Shown here: piece by piece, positions 15,993 through 26,362 of the stretch
Layout of the letters: each line of letters begins with the position of its first letter
Position numbering within the stretch: position 1 is the stretch's first letter
Assembly (NCBI GenBank): GCA_018266575.1
Contig: JAFEAE010000001.1
Location: 143,633-207,632 of the forward strand
Length of the DNA stretch: 64,000 nt
Direction of reading: 5' to 3'
DNA from: Bacteroidota bacterium
GTDB taxonomy: Bacteria > Bacteroidota > Bacteroidia > Chitinophagales > Chitinophagaceae
The notes under the pieces: generated by a model
What the model saw: only the letters and a program-made list of their open reading frames with translations
Databases searched by the model: none
Told to the model about the DNA's origin: nothing
Position numbers and translations under genes: made by a program

Positions 15993-18900
15993 ATGAAAAG
16001 ATTTTTTACGATAGTATTATTGTTTACGATGTATGGTTTGCATGCTCAAACCTATTACAATGAATGGATCGACTATAGCAAAACATACTACAAATTCAAA
16101 GTAGGCGCAAACGGTTTGTACCGCATTTCTCAAACTGTATTATCCAATGCAGGATTGGGAAGTGTGCCTGCGCAAAATTTTCAATTGTTCCGCAACGGAA
16201 AAGAAGTTCCGATCTACACTTCCGTTGTAAGCGGCACATTGGGAACAAATGATTACATAGAATTTTACGGGGAGATGAATGACGGCAAGCCGGACAAACC
16301 TCTTTATTATAATTCCATTTATCAGCATACTACCAAATGGAGTTTGGAAACAGACACGGCGGTTTATTTTTTAACAGTAAACCCCACAGGAAATACCTTT
16401 CATTATCTGAATGCTAACAACGACACAACAGGAAATATTTTGCCTGCAGAACCATATTTTACATATAAAGCAGGCTCCTATTTTAAGGCGCAAATAAATC
16501 CCGGCTATGCTTCTTATGTTGGTGAGTATGTATATTCATCTTCTTACGATATAGGTGAATTCTGGAGCACGCCAGCAATCTATCCCGGAGCTCCATATAC
16601 AGATAATCAATCTAATTTATTTACTTATACCGGCGCAGGCGCACCTGATGGGACAATGACTTTTGGCCTGGTGGGAACCGCCCCGGACACAAGGACGATG
16701 CAGGTAAAAGTAAATGGCAATATTGTAAAGGACACAACGATGGATAATTTCAATGATTACCTGGGCACGGTGCCCATTCCATTGAGTTATATCAGCGGGG
16801 GTTCAATAAGTGTACAATATGTAAATAATTCCCCTGCAGGGAGCGACAGGATGGTTGCATCATTTTACGAATTAGCGTATCCCCGGCAGTTTAATTTTGG
16901 GGCACAATCTAATTTCTTTTTTGAACTGCCTGCAAAAAGCGCAGGTTATTATTTGAATATAACAAACTTTAATGGCGGCAGTACCAGCAAGCCTGTTTTA
17001 TATGATATTACTAATGGCGCAAGATACACCGCTATTGGTACCTCAGGCGGCACATTGTATTTTATATTACCCGGATCAGCAGCATCAAGAAAATTAATTC
17101 TTGTTAGTGAAGATGCTTCAAATATTAATGCTGTAAACGGGCTGACTTCGAAAACGTTTGTCAATTATACCAATAGCAGTAACCAGGGAAATTATCTTAT
17201 AATCAGTAACCCGATATTGTATACTGGCAGTAGTGGCAATAACCCGGTCAATGATTATAAAAACTACCGCAAGTCTGCAGCAGGTGGTAGTTTTAATGCC
17301 ATTGTTATTGACATAAATGAATTGGTCGATCAGTTTGGTTACGGAATAAAAAAGAATCCTCTTTCGATAAAGAATTTTTTAAATTTTGCAAGAAACACAT
17401 TTGCATCAAAACCGGAATTTGTATTCTTAATCGGACATGGTTTAACGTATGATACATACAATGCCAACCAATCCGATCCTTTAGATGATCAATTAAATCT
17501 CGTACCGACATTCGGATTTCCTGCATCAGATAATAAGCTCAGTTCTTTGGATGGTGTTCAGGTAAAACCGTTAACTCCGATAGGAAGGTTGTCTGTAGTG
17601 AGTGGGCCGGAGATTGAAACCTATCTTCAAAAAGTAGAAGAGTATGAGCAGGCTCAACAAACTTCACCAAACACTAATGATGGCAGGCTTTGGATGAAAA
17701 ATGTGGTGCATGTAACCGGTGCCAGTGACCCTTATCTTGGAGCGGTTTTGTGTAATTACATGAGCAGCTATCAGCAAATCATCCAGGATACTTCTTTTGG
17801 CGGAACCGCTATTCCATTTTGTAAAGTAACAGCTACGGAAGTTGATCAGATTTCGGACCAGCTCCTGAATACGCTATTTTCAACTGGCTTTAGCATACTG
17901 AATTATTTTGGCCACTCTTCAGCATCTCAACTTGCATACAATCTCAACGACCCCTCTTTGTATAATAATACGGGGAAATACCCTGTTTTTTATGTGAACG
18001 GATGCGACGCAGGCGATTTCTTTTTGTACGACCCTGCCAGGTTTTCAACCTCCAAAACATTGTCTGAGACATGGGTGCTTGCGAAAGAAAAAGGAGCCAT
18101 CGCGTTTGTAGCAAGCACGCACTGGGGCATTGTAAATTATCTCAATATTTTACTCAATGGCCTTTATACCTATATCAGTACTACTGATTATGGAAAATCC
18201 ATAGCTACAATTGAAGCAGATGCCGTTCAAAATCTGGTAAATGTAGCGCCAGGCGATTTTTATGCACGTTTGCACGCAGAAGAAATGACGATACATGGCG
18301 ACCCCGCACTAAAATTAAATGTCGAAGCTTTGCCAGACTATGATATTGAGGCATCCCAGGTACTTGTTTCTCCTTCTTTTGTTTCTGTAGCCAATTCTAC
18401 TTTTACAGTGAATGCACATTTTACAAATCTTGGGAAAGCAGTTCCTGATTCGATTAGTATTCTTGTAAAACGCCAATACCCGGATGGCTCATCTGCTGTT
18501 TTAATAAAGAAGAAAATTGCCGGAATAAAATATATGGATTCCTTGCAGATTTCAGTTCCAATAGTACCTACAAGGGACAAAGGTCAGAATTATATAACAG
18601 TAACCGTTAATGCAGATAATAATGTTGCAGAAGTTACCACGCTCAACAACTCAGCAACGGTTGGTGTTTATATTTATGAAGATGAGGCCCAACCAATTTA
18701 TCCTTTCAATTATGCCATCATTAACAATCCCAATCAAAAATTATATGCATCTACAGCTAACCCTATTAGCCCGGTAATGCAGTATATAATGCAGATTGAC
18801 ACCACCCAGTTATTTAATTCCCCGTTACTGGTTTCTAAAAATGTTACCCAAACAGGGGGGCTTTTGGAATTTGATCCGGGGATTTCATATATGGATAGTA

Positions 18901-21065
18901 CCGTTTATTATTGGAGAACTTCGATAGTACCTGCACAGAACGGGCAGTATCATTGGGATAATGCTTCATTCATTTACATTGATTCAAATGCAAGTACCCC
19001 AGGGTTTAATCAATCACACTATTACCAGCAAATGGCATCCACAAGTGATTATATGAGCCTTGGAAGTGACAGGAAATGGGCCTTCAATATGCATGACAAT
19101 AGCATTTATATTGCGAATGGAATTTATCCTACCAGCGGTACCATTGGTGCTGATTTTTCGGCAACCATTAACAATGGTTTTTCTGCACAAAGTGGTTGTA
19201 TTGGTTACTCTTTACTATTTAATGTTATTGATCCGGAATCATTCAAGCTTTGGATGAATGTAGATGCAAATGGAAACAGCCTCCAACTAAACGGTAGTGG
19301 TCCAAGTTGTAACCCTCAAACCGTAGCAAATTTTGAATTCCAGTATTTGACACCGGCAAACCGCAATCTTATAACTAAGTTTATGGATAGCATCCCGAAT
19401 GGTTATTATGTAATCGTAAGAAGTTTGCTAAATGCATCTCAAGCTCCTACAGGTTATGTACCTTACTGGAAAGCAGATACAACTTTGTACGGAGTAAATA
19501 CACTATATAATCGTCTTATCGCCGCTGGTTTTACTGACATTGATTCATTTTACACACCAAGGGCCTTTGCTTTTGTATATAAGAAAAACGACCCGAGTTT
19601 TACGGCGCAACAAGGGGTGACTCAAGGTGTATACGATCCGCTAAGGATGACGGTGATTTGTCCTTCGCCATACCTTTCCGGCGCCATAACTTCCCCAAGT
19701 TTTGGCCCCGCCAAGCAATGGAAACAATTGCATTGGAGAGGATATAGTTTGGAGAGCCCCTCTACAGACTCTGTAAGTGTTCAGGTCATCGGGGTGGATT
19801 CAGCTAATAATTCAACACCTCTTTACACGCTCAATGCAGGAACTCAGGATTTTGATATTTCTGCAATTAATGCGAGTCAATACCCGTACTTAAAATTGAA
19901 ATTGAATGCTACAGATTCTGTTCATGCAACCCCGTATCAGTTAAAATACTGGAGATTAAATTATTCTCCGGTACCGGAAGGTGCATTGGCCCCGAACTTA
20001 TTTTTCCAAAGCAAGGATTCGCTTGTGTTCGGTCAGCAATTACAATTTGGCATTGCATTTAAGAATATAAGCCCGACTGCGTTTGATAGCATGAGCATCA
20101 ATATTACGATTATAGATCATAATAATGTTTCTCATTTGATTCAACTGCCTAAAAAGAAACCTTTGATAAGCGGCGATACATTGATCGTGAGTTATTCGCT
20201 TGATACTAAAAATTATCCGGGGCAAAACACGCTTTATCTTGACGTAAATCCGAATAACGCACAACCTGAGCAATATCATTTCAATAATTTCTTATATAAA
20301 ACTTTCTATGTTAATGGCGATAATATCAAGCCATTGCTTGATGTAACGTTCGATGGCGTGCATATCCTTAACCAGGATATTGTATCTGCGAAGCCGCATA
20401 TTACTATAAAATTGAAGGATGAATCTCAATTCTTATTACTTACGGATACCTCTTTGGTAAATGTTCAGTTACGCTATCCGGATGGCTCGTTGCACAAATA
20501 TAATTTCAATACAGACACCCTTAAATTTACTCCTGCATCCAGCACGGCGGATAATACTGCAACCGTGGATTTTTACCCGGCATTTACAAAACAATATAAC
20601 CCGGAAGGAGATGTATATACATTGATTGTTGCAGGCAAAGATGCAAGTGGTAATCCTGCAGGCAGCACTCTCAGTTACCAGATATCATTTACTATTATCA
20701 CAAAGCCAATGATATCAAATATGCTAAACTACCCTAACCCTTTTACAACATCCACAGCTTTTGTGTTTACTATTACCGGAAGTCAGGTGCCGCAGAATAT
20801 CAAGATACAGATATTGACTATAACAGGTAAGATTGTCCGGGAGATCACAGAGGATGAATTAGGCCCGTTGCATGTAGGAAGAAATATTACAGAATTCAAA
20901 TGGAACGGCACGGATATGTACGGTCAACGGCTTGCGAATGGGGTGTACATTTATCATGTTGTTACTAATCTTAATGGGAAATCCCTGGATAAGTATACTG
21001 CAACTGGCGACAATACAGATCAGTACTTCACCAAAGGTTACGGTAAAATGTATTTGATGCGATGA
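15993..21065 (+). CDS. C25 (gingipain-type) cysteine protease, type IX secretion sortase PorU2-like
   Basis: A 1,690-aa exported protein. Signal peptide MKRFFTIVLLFTMYGLHAQ, then an N-terminal beta domain, a C25 protease domain from about 400 to 800, repeated beta-sandwich modules, and a C-terminal FlgD-like/T9SS domain starting NYPNPFTTSTAF (about 1,578) with FKWNGTDMYGQRLANGVYIY. The catalytic dyad is visible: His641 in NYFGHSSAS and Cys671 in YVNGCDAGDFF. Paired with the PorV-like gene upstream, this suggests an attachment or maturation protease for cargo; PorU2 is the closest named type I recall. The start at 15993 has TAAAACT just upstream; an alternative ATG is 27 bases earlier. It could instead be a secreted protease rather than a sortase. 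Confidence 0.85.
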   Translation: MKRFFTIVLLFTMYGLHAQTYYNEWIDYSKTYYKFKVGANGLYRISQTVLSNAGLGSVPAQNFQLFRNGKEVPIYTSVVSGTLGTNDYIEFYGEMNDGKPDKPLYYNSIYQHTTKWSLETDTAVYFLTVNPTGNTFHYLNANNDTTGNILPAEPYFTYKAGSYFKAQINPGYASYVGEYVYSSSYDIGEFWSTPAIYPGAPYTDNQSNLFTYTGAGAPDGTMTFGLVGTAPDTRTMQVKVNGNIVKDTTMDNFNDYLGTVPIPLSYISGGSISVQYVNNSPAGSDRMVASFYELAYPRQFNFGAQSNFFFELPAKSAGYYLNITNFNGGSTSKPVLYDITNGARYTAIGTSGGTLYFILPGSAASRKLILVSEDASNINAVNGLTSKTFVNYTNSSNQGNYLIISNPILYTGSSGNNPVNDYKNYRKSAAGGSFNAIVIDINELVDQFGYGIKKNPLSIKNFLNFARNTFASKPEFVFLIGHGLTYDTYNANQSDPLDDQLNLVPTFGFPASDNKLSSLDGVQVKPLTPIGRLSVVSGPEIETYLQKVEEYEQAQQTSPNTNDGRLWMKNVVHVTGASDPYLGAVLCNYMSSYQQIIQDTSFGGTAIPFCKVTATEVDQISDQLLNTLFSTGFSILNYFGHSSASQLAYNLNDPSLYNNTGKYPVFYVNGCDAGDFFLYDPARFSTSKTLSETWVLAKEKGAIAFVASTHWGIVNYLNILLNGLYTYISTTDYGKSIATIEADAVQNLVNVAPGDFYARLHAEEMTIHGDPALKLNVEALPDYDIEASQVLVSPSFVSVANSTFTVNAHFTNLGKAVPDSISILVKRQYPDGSSAVLIKKKIAGIKYMDSLQISVPIVPTRDKGQNYITVTVNADNNVAEVTTLNNSATVGVYIYEDEAQPIYPFNYAIINNPNQKLYASTANPISPVMQYIMQIDTTQLFNSPLLVSKNVTQTGGLLEFDPGISYMDSTVYYWRTSIVPAQNGQYHWDNASFIYIDSNASTPGFNQSHYYQQMASTSDYMSLGSDRKWAFNMHDNSIYIANGIYPTSGTIGADFSATINNGFSAQSGCIGYSLLFNVIDPESFKLWMNVDANGNSLQLNGSGPSCNPQTVANFEFQYLTPANRNLITKFMDSIPNGYYVIVRSLLNASQAPTGYVPYWKADTTLYGVNTLYNRLIAAGFTDIDSFYTPRAFAFVYKKNDPSFTAQQGVTQGVYDPLRMTVICPSPYLSGAITSPSFGPAKQWKQLHWRGYSLESPSTDSVSVQVIGVDSANNSTPLYTLNAGTQDFDISAINASQYPYLKLKLNATDSVHATPYQLKYWRLNYSPVPEGALAPNLFFQSKDSLVFGQQLQFGIAFKNISPTAFDSMSINITIIDHNNVSHLIQLPKKKPLISGDTLIVSYSLDTKNYPGQNTLYLDVNPNNAQPEQYHFNNFLYKTFYVNGDNIKPLLDVTFDGVHILNQDIVSAKPHITIKLKDESQFLLLTDTSLVNVQLRYPDGSLHKYNFNTDTLKFTPASSTADNTATVDFYPAFTKQYNPEGDVYTLIVAGKDASGNPAGSTLSYQISFTIITKPMISNMLNYPNPFTTSTAFVFTITGSQVPQNIKIQILTITGKIVREITEDELGPLHVGRNITEFKWNGTDMYGQRLANGVYIYHVVTNLNGKSLDKYTATGDNTDQYFTKGYGKMYLMR

Positions 21066-21070
21066 AGGGG

Positions 21071-22174
21071 TCATTTTTTTAATCTTAAAAAATAGGCTTC
21101 AAAATGCCTGAAGCTAAATGCACTGATTATAAATGTCAATATCAGGCAAATCAATACAGGCAGGTAAAGAAGTAATGTGGGAGATGAGATATGATGCATA
21201 AGCTTTTCATGGATGCGATCCTTTAAGATGAATAATACAGGTACATGGAACACATACAAGCCATAAGATATTTTGCCAATGTAGGTAAGTGCTTGATTCC
21301 TTAATAAAAAATTCATGGGAGTATTCGGGCGTATCACTGATATATAAATTATTCCTGCAAAAAGAAATGCAATTATTGTATAACCTATAGTTCCGAAGAA
21401 TGGATTTGAGAAAGCAACATTTCTGCAAATTAGTGCGCTTATTACTATACAGGCAAAGCAAAAGAATATCATCATATAAACAAAGTTCAGTCGTAATTTG
21501 ATCTTATTAAATTCAATTTCAGAAAAAAGGGCGCCGATAATAAATGAATCGATCCTGCAGAAAGTATTGAAATAATAGTACTGGAACTCCGCCCAGTCTG
21601 AATGATGATAATAGATGAAACATCTTGTTGCCAGCACCAGAACAATCAGGAACACATATACTTTTATCCGCAACCTGAAAGATGGCAGTATGTATAACAG
21701 GAATGGCCACACTAAATAAAATTGTTCTTCAACTGCTAAAGACCAGAAGTGCAATAAATAACCGGCATTAGGCCTTCCATAAAATATAAAAGTCCAATTT
21801 TCAAAAAACAGGAAAAAACTTTTCCAATGTGTTGTATAAATTTCTACCATACTTCGTGCCGGGTCTTTTACAAAAAAATGAATGGCTGTATAGAAAATCA
21901 GCAGTACAGAAAAATACAACGGCACTATCCGTAAAAAACGGTTCCTATAGAATCTTGAAAAATAGTATGGTTTTTTGTAGGCATTTAGCAGCCTGTTTGT
22001 TATCAGAAAACCTGAAAGCACAAAGAACAAATCAACACCACACCAACCTGCGGCAAAAATCGTTTTAAAACTAAGGTAATGGCTAAATAAAACCAGCATC
22101 AGGGCAATACCTCTGATTCCATCGAGCTGAGGGATATTTCTGGTTTTGGAATAATTCGGCGAAGTAGTATTCAT
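21071..22174 (-). CDS. Acyltransferase family 3 (OafA/YrhL type) membrane protein
   Basis: Acylates sugars or lipids at the inner membrane. The 367-aa protein carries the entry motif IPQLDGIRGIALMLVLFSHY (catalytic His in FSHY, residue 32), GWCGVDLFFVLSGFLIT, and the FYRNRFLRIVPLYFSVLLIF segment, and has about ten hydrophobic helices. There is no C-terminal SGNH domain. It ends six bases from the stop of the C25 protease gene (convergent) and diverges from the carbamoyltransferase gene, so it may modify the same product as the neighbouring cluster; the substrate cannot be read from sequence. Confidence 0.9.
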   Translation of the reverse strand: MNTTSPNYSKTRNIPQLDGIRGIALMLVLFSHYLSFKTIFAAGWCGVDLFFVLSGFLITNRLLNAYKKPYYFSRFYRNRFLRIVPLYFSVLLIFYTAIHFFVKDPARSMVEIYTTHWKSFFLFFENWTFIFYGRPNAGYLLHFWSLAVEEQFYLVWPFLLYILPSFRLRIKVYVFLIVLVLATRCFIYYHHSDWAEFQYYYFNTFCRIDSFIIGALFSEIEFNKIKLRLNFVYMMIFFCFACIVISALICRNVAFSNPFFGTIGYTIIAFLFAGIIYISVIRPNTPMNFLLRNQALTYIGKISYGLYVFHVPVLFILKDRIHEKLMHHISSPTLLLYLPVLICLILTFIISAFSFRHFEAYFLRLKK

Positions 22175-22360
22175 GCACTTTTCAAATGTGCTTTTTTAAT
22201 GAGCAGCAATGTACCAAAAATTAATGTTGCAGAAGTTTGTGTTCTTTATTTAATAGCCGAAGACATTTGCAACAGGATATTTATGAAATGGTAAATTGCA
22301 TTTTAATTTTAAGGACCTCAATGTAAGTTGAAATAACCAACATCTTATAATTTTCTTTTG

Positions 22361-24223
22361 ATGAATATTCTCGGTATATCGGCTTTTTATCATGATTCTG
22401 CTGCAGCGCTGCTAGCCGATGGTAAAATTATCGCAGCAATGCAGGAAGAACGGTTCACACGAAAAAAGAATGATGCTTCATTTCCTGCACACGCAATCAG
22501 AGGTTGTCTTCAGTTTGCCAATTTAACACTGGATGATATAGACGCAATTGCATTTTATGACAAACCATTCCTGAAATTTGAAAGGCTTTTGGAAACCTAT
22601 CAAACATTTGCTCCAAAAGGTTTGATTTCTTTTCTAACATCAATGCCTGTTTGGTTGAAACAGAAATTATTTTTGAAAAAAATAATAATCAACGAGCTCA
22701 AACAAATACAGGACTTTGACAATAGCAGAATAAAATTATTATTTCCGGAGCACCACCTTTCACATGCTGCAAGTGCATTTTATCCTTCGGGATTTGAACG
22801 TGCTGCAATTATTACTATAGATGGGGTTGGGGAATGGGCAACGGCTTCCATTTGTAAAGGCGATGGGAATAAAATATCTGTGATTAAAGAATTGCACTTT
22901 CCGCATTCAATAGGTTTATTGTATTCGGCCTTCACATATTACTGCGGGTTTAAAGTAAATAGCGGGGAATATAAGCTTATGGGCCTTGCACCATATGGAA
23001 ACAGTAATTCGGATCAATATCGAAAAATGGTGGATATCATCAAAACGAATTTGATCGACATGAAAAGCGATGGATCTGTTTTTCTTAATCAGAAATATTT
23101 TGATTATGCCACAGGCCTTCGAATGGTGAATGATCATAAATGGAAACTGTTGTTCGGATTTAAAAGAAGAGAAGAAAATGAGCCATTGACAAATGATCAC
23201 TGTAATCTGGCATTGGCAATTCAAACAATTCTTGAAGAAATTGTACTAAACTTTGCCGGAGAGGCAAGCAGGGAAACCGGTTTTGAAAATTTATGTATGG
23301 CTGGTGGTGTTGCACTTAATGCCGTTGCGAATGGTAAACTACATAGTTCAGGTATCTTCAGAAATATTTTTATACAACCGGCAGCTGGGGATGCTGGCGG
23401 CGCACTTGGAGCAGCGTATGCTGCACATTACATATTTTATGAAGAACAACGGAAGATAAATGAACAAAATACAGATGAAATGAAAGGCTCGTTTCTCGGG
23501 CCGGAATACAGTAATAATGATGTTATCAAACTTGTAAAAAAGTTTAAAGCGAAATATTCTTTTTATGATAATTTAGATTTGGTAACCCAAAAAACAGCAG
23601 GTCTAATTGCAGATGGAAATATTATTGGATGGTTCCAGGGAAGAGCAGAATTTGGCCCGCGTGCGCTTGGTGCAAGAAGTATTCTTGCAGATCCGCGAAA
23701 CTCAGACATGCAGAAAAAGCTAAATCTCAGTATAAAATTCAGGGAAGGGTTTCGTCCTTTCGCACCATCTGTTTTGGCCGATGACGCTCATGAATATTTT
23801 GATCTCGACGGTCCTTCACCATATATGTTATTGGTGAAAAAAATAAAGTCATCGCTTCAGTATAAAATACCTGAAGATTATTTCAACTGGACGATGGATG
23901 AGAAACTCAATTTCAAGCGCAGCGATCTGCCTGCAATTACGCATATTGATTATTCAGCAAGGATCCAAACAGTAAATAAGGAAACAAATTATCCATTCCG
24001 TCAATTGCTTTGTGCATTTAAAAAATTAACCAGTTGCCCGGTACTGATAAATACCAGTTTTAATGTGAGGGGCGAGCCGATAGTCAATACACCTGAAGAA
24101 GCGTATTTATGTTTTATGCATACGAATATGGATTATCTTGTTATCGGTAATTTTATCTTTGATAAAATGGAGCAACCTCTGTTGCAGGATAATAATAAGA
24201 GAAAGGAATTGGAATCTGACTAA
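22361..24223 (+). CDS. Carbamoyltransferase, NodU/CmcH/TobZ family
   Basis: Transfers a carbamoyl group from carbamoyl phosphate, via carbamoyl adenylate, to a hydroxyl of a sugar or natural product. The 620-aa protein has the N-terminal YrdC/Kae1-like fold signatures MNILGISAFYHDSAAAL, the metal-binding EHHLSHAASAFYPSGF, TIDGVGEWATAS and GGVALNAVANGKL, and the C-terminal block GRAEFGPRALGARSILADPR with INTSFNVRGEPIVNTPEEA. All parts are present. ATG at 22361 is the first codon of the motif. It heads a plus-strand run that includes the small DUF5989 and SxtJ membrane proteins, an arrangement seen elsewhere for this enzyme class. Confidence 0.93.
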   Translation: MNILGISAFYHDSAAALLADGKIIAAMQEERFTRKKNDASFPAHAIRGCLQFANLTLDDIDAIAFYDKPFLKFERLLETYQTFAPKGLISFLTSMPVWLKQKLFLKKIIINELKQIQDFDNSRIKLLFPEHHLSHAASAFYPSGFERAAIITIDGVGEWATASICKGDGNKISVIKELHFPHSIGLLYSAFTYYCGFKVNSGEYKLMGLAPYGNSNSDQYRKMVDIIKTNLIDMKSDGSVFLNQKYFDYATGLRMVNDHKWKLLFGFKRREENEPLTNDHCNLALAIQTILEEIVLNFAGEASRETGFENLCMAGGVALNAVANGKLHSSGIFRNIFIQPAAGDAGGALGAAYAAHYIFYEEQRKINEQNTDEMKGSFLGPEYSNNDVIKLVKKFKAKYSFYDNLDLVTQKTAGLIADGNIIGWFQGRAEFGPRALGARSILADPRNSDMQKKLNLSIKFREGFRPFAPSVLADDAHEYFDLDGPSPYMLLVKKIKSSLQYKIPEDYFNWTMDEKLNFKRSDLPAITHIDYSARIQTVNKETNYPFRQLLCAFKKLTSCPVLINTSFNVRGEPIVNTPEEAYLCFMHTNMDYLVIGNFIFDKMEQPLLQDNNKRKELESD

Positions 24224-24255
24224 TTGTGATTTCTATGCCTGAATAAAATATTACT

Positions 24256-24405
24256 ATGGATTTTTTAAAAGATTTGTGGAAGTTTTTAAAAGAAAGAAAG
24301 AAATGGTGGCTTGCTCCACTGATCATCACTTTACTGCTGTTAGGGTTATTGATTGTGCTCGGAAGTACATCTGCATTGGCGCCTTTTATCTACACATTGT
24401 TTTAA
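24256..24405 (+). CDS. DUF5989 family small membrane protein
   Basis: A 49-aa ORF starting MDFLKDLWKFLKERKKWWL, followed by one transmembrane helix (PLIITLLLLGLLIVLGSTS) and ending APFIYTLF. This is the typical form of DUF5989 proteins, which are found beside carbamoyltransferases and SxtJ. Positive charges before the helix predict an N-in topology. It lies 32 bases after the carbamoyltransferase and one base before the next ATG, so the three are surely co-transcribed. Function is unknown. Confidence 0.85.
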   Translation: MDFLKDLWKFLKERKKWWLAPLIITLLLLGLLIVLGSTSALAPFIYTLF

Positions 24406-24406
24406 A

Positions 24407-24766
24407 ATGAAAAAAGAAAAACAAGCAGAAACCTTACTTGTAATTGTATTGCTCTTTATCATTATTTATTTAAAAGCAGGAAATAAATATTTTCTTTTTA
24501 TTGCCCTCATGATAGGGATATTAGGATTATTATTTCCTTTTTTTGCGCATTATATTTCGTGGTTATGGCAGAAGATATCAGATGTTCTTGGCTTTATAGC
24601 AAGTAGAATATTGCTGAGTTTTGTTTTTGTATTTATTTTGCTACCATTGTCGCTGCTTGCGAAACTCTTCGGTAAAACACAAATAATTTCAAACACACAC
24701 ATACAGACTTATTTTAAGTACCGAAATCATACATATACAAAAAAGGATCTCGAAAATCAATGGTGA
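24407..24766 (+). CDS. SxtJ family membrane protein
   Basis: A 119-aa protein with two or three hydrophobic segments (TLLVIVLLFIIIYLKAG; YFLFIALMIGILGLLFPFF; ILLSFVFVFILLPLSLLAKL) and a short basic tail with YKRNHTYTKKDLENQW-like spacing (YFKYRNHTYTKKDLENQW). SxtJ proteins were named from the saxitoxin cluster, where they sit near carbamoyltransferase; their role is not established. I use the ATG at 24407, directly after the DUF5989 stop, rather than an upstream GTG at 24353. It overlaps the next gene by seven bases. Confidence 0.8.
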   Translation: MKKEKQAETLLVIVLLFIIIYLKAGNKYFLFIALMIGILGLLFPFFAHYISWLWQKISDVLGFIASRILLSFVFVFILLPLSLLAKLFGKTQIISNTHIQTYFKYRNHTYTKKDLENQW

Positions 24767-26277
24767 GAAATGTTGTAGATAAACTATTTTCGATTAAATG
24801 GGTACAATTGTGCTTATTTATTTGCGGCGCATTTGCGTTGTTTTTCCCGGTTCTGAATAACTCATTTCTTTCTGACGATTTTATGGTTATGAAGCGTGTA
24901 GGTATTGATAAGTCAATTATCATTAAAGGTTTCTTTCGCCCTTTATCTGATATAACTCTTTACCTGAATTACATGATCGGGGGATTTCATCCTCTCGGGT
25001 ACTATATATTCAATATTGCTCTTCACGGCGCCAATAGTTTTCTGCTCTGTCGTTTTTGCATGAACTGGAATTGGGCAGACAATGCAGGAAAGCAACAGGT
25101 ACTGGCAATTATAGCAAGCATTTTATTCCTCACTTATCCTTTTCATAATGAAAGCATAGTATGGATTGTGGGAAGAGCTTCATTAATCGGTAATTTTTTT
25201 GGTTTTTTATCACTCGTGTTTTTGACAGGTAAATTGCCTGAGAAAACGAAAATATTTTTTGTATGTGCGAGTTATTTTATAGGGCTTGCTTCCTATGAAT
25301 CAATAATTGTTTTTCCTGCAATTGGCTTACTATTTATTTATACTGGTAAAAGAAATTTAAGAGAATGTTCCATCTGGGCATTTTGGTTTTCGCTGACCCT
25401 CCTGATCCATTTAATTGTACGGATATGGGTCTCTGGTAGTGTAATGGGTGAATACGGATCCGGTGTGGCAAGTGGAAGGTATATTGCGTACTTCCTGAAT
25501 ATTTTTAAAGTGATGGGACGTTTATTTTTACCTCCTGTCGAAGACTCAAAATCTTTATCTGTATATTTCGTAGTGCTACTGGTATTTTTATCTGCTATAC
25601 TGTATTTGGTTTGCAAAAAATACAGGCAGGATAGTTCTGGCAAATCTCTTTTTTATAAACTGTTTTTAATGCTTGCCGTTGCGTGTGTTATTCCGGTGAT
25701 TTTTGCAGTCAGTACAAAAACGTCGGAAAGTGATCGCTTTCTGTATTATCCATCCTTCTTTTTTTGTGGTTGCATCTCTTTTATAGTAGTAGGTCTTGTA
25801 GCAAATCGCGTTTTGTTATTATTTATTACCGTGGGCTTACTTTCTTACAATATATTTTTCCTGGAAAAAAATAATTTGAATTGGATTGAGGCTTCCCGTA
25901 TTGTAAATAATATCATAACAACTATAAAAGAAAAAAATAATTCAGGGAAAATCTATGTGGTAAATATTCCTGATGAAATGGATGGGGCTTATATTTTTCG
26001 CCAGGGTTTTAATGATGCATTGATCATAAACCAAATGGATACTTCGCAAATAAACGCGGTCAATCATTTAAAAAGAGAGCAGATGCTTTTGTTGCCAAAG
26101 AATATTGTTCCTTTAGAAGAAAATAACGAATTAAAAATACCGCCACAGGTAACTATAAAAAACAACACACTGCTATCCATGCCGATTCCACCGGACGAAA
26201 AACCTTCATCATTTTATACAATTGATCCTGATGACATCATTTTTTATTGGAATAAAAATAAACTTGTGCTACTATAG
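24760..26277 (+). CDS. GT-C-like polytopic membrane protein, putative glycosyltransferase
   Basis: A 505-aa protein with about ten transmembrane helices and a soluble C-terminal region of about 110 residues. Near the N-terminus, SFLSDDFMVM has the loop acidic pair expected for GT-C glycosyltransferases. FHPLGYYIFNIALHGANSFL, YPFHNESIVWIVGRASLI and SESDRFLYYPSFFF resemble the motifs of TMTC/PMT-like mannosyltransferases. If so, it would use a polyprenyl-phosphate sugar donor at the membrane. No paralogue name can be given. The ATG overlaps the SxtJ stop (ATGGTGA), implying translational coupling. Confidence 0.6.
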   Translation: MVRNVVDKLFSIKWVQLCLFICGAFALFFPVLNNSFLSDDFMVMKRVGIDKSIIIKGFFRPLSDITLYLNYMIGGFHPLGYYIFNIALHGANSFLLCRFCMNWNWADNAGKQQVLAIIASILFLTYPFHNESIVWIVGRASLIGNFFGFLSLVFLTGKLPEKTKIFFVCASYFIGLASYESIIVFPAIGLLFIYTGKRNLRECSIWAFWFSLTLLIHLIVRIWVSGSVMGEYGSGVASGRYIAYFLNIFKVMGRLFLPPVEDSKSLSVYFVVLLVFLSAILYLVCKKYRQDSSGKSLFYKLFLMLAVACVIPVIFAVSTKTSESDRFLYYPSFFFCGCISFIVVGLVANRVLLLFITVGLLSYNIFFLEKNNLNWIEASRIVNNIITTIKEKNNSGKIYVVNIPDEMDGAYIFRQGFNDALIINQMDTSQINAVNHLKREQMLLLPKNIVPLEENNELKIPPQVTIKNNTLLSMPIPPDEKPSSFYTIDPDDIIFYWNKNKLVLL

Positions 26278-26362
26278 AAGCAAACTAAGCGTTTGATAAT
26301 TCTTCACAGAGTTTATTTATATCTTGCATGGCATTGTTGCCTTTAGGAGATGGTAATTTTAT

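Noticed and set aside
22175..22194. GCAC...GTGC followed by T-run upstream of the carbamoyltransferase, as a terminator
   Set aside because: Stem is short and mismatched, and no plus-strand gene lies upstream of it to terminate.
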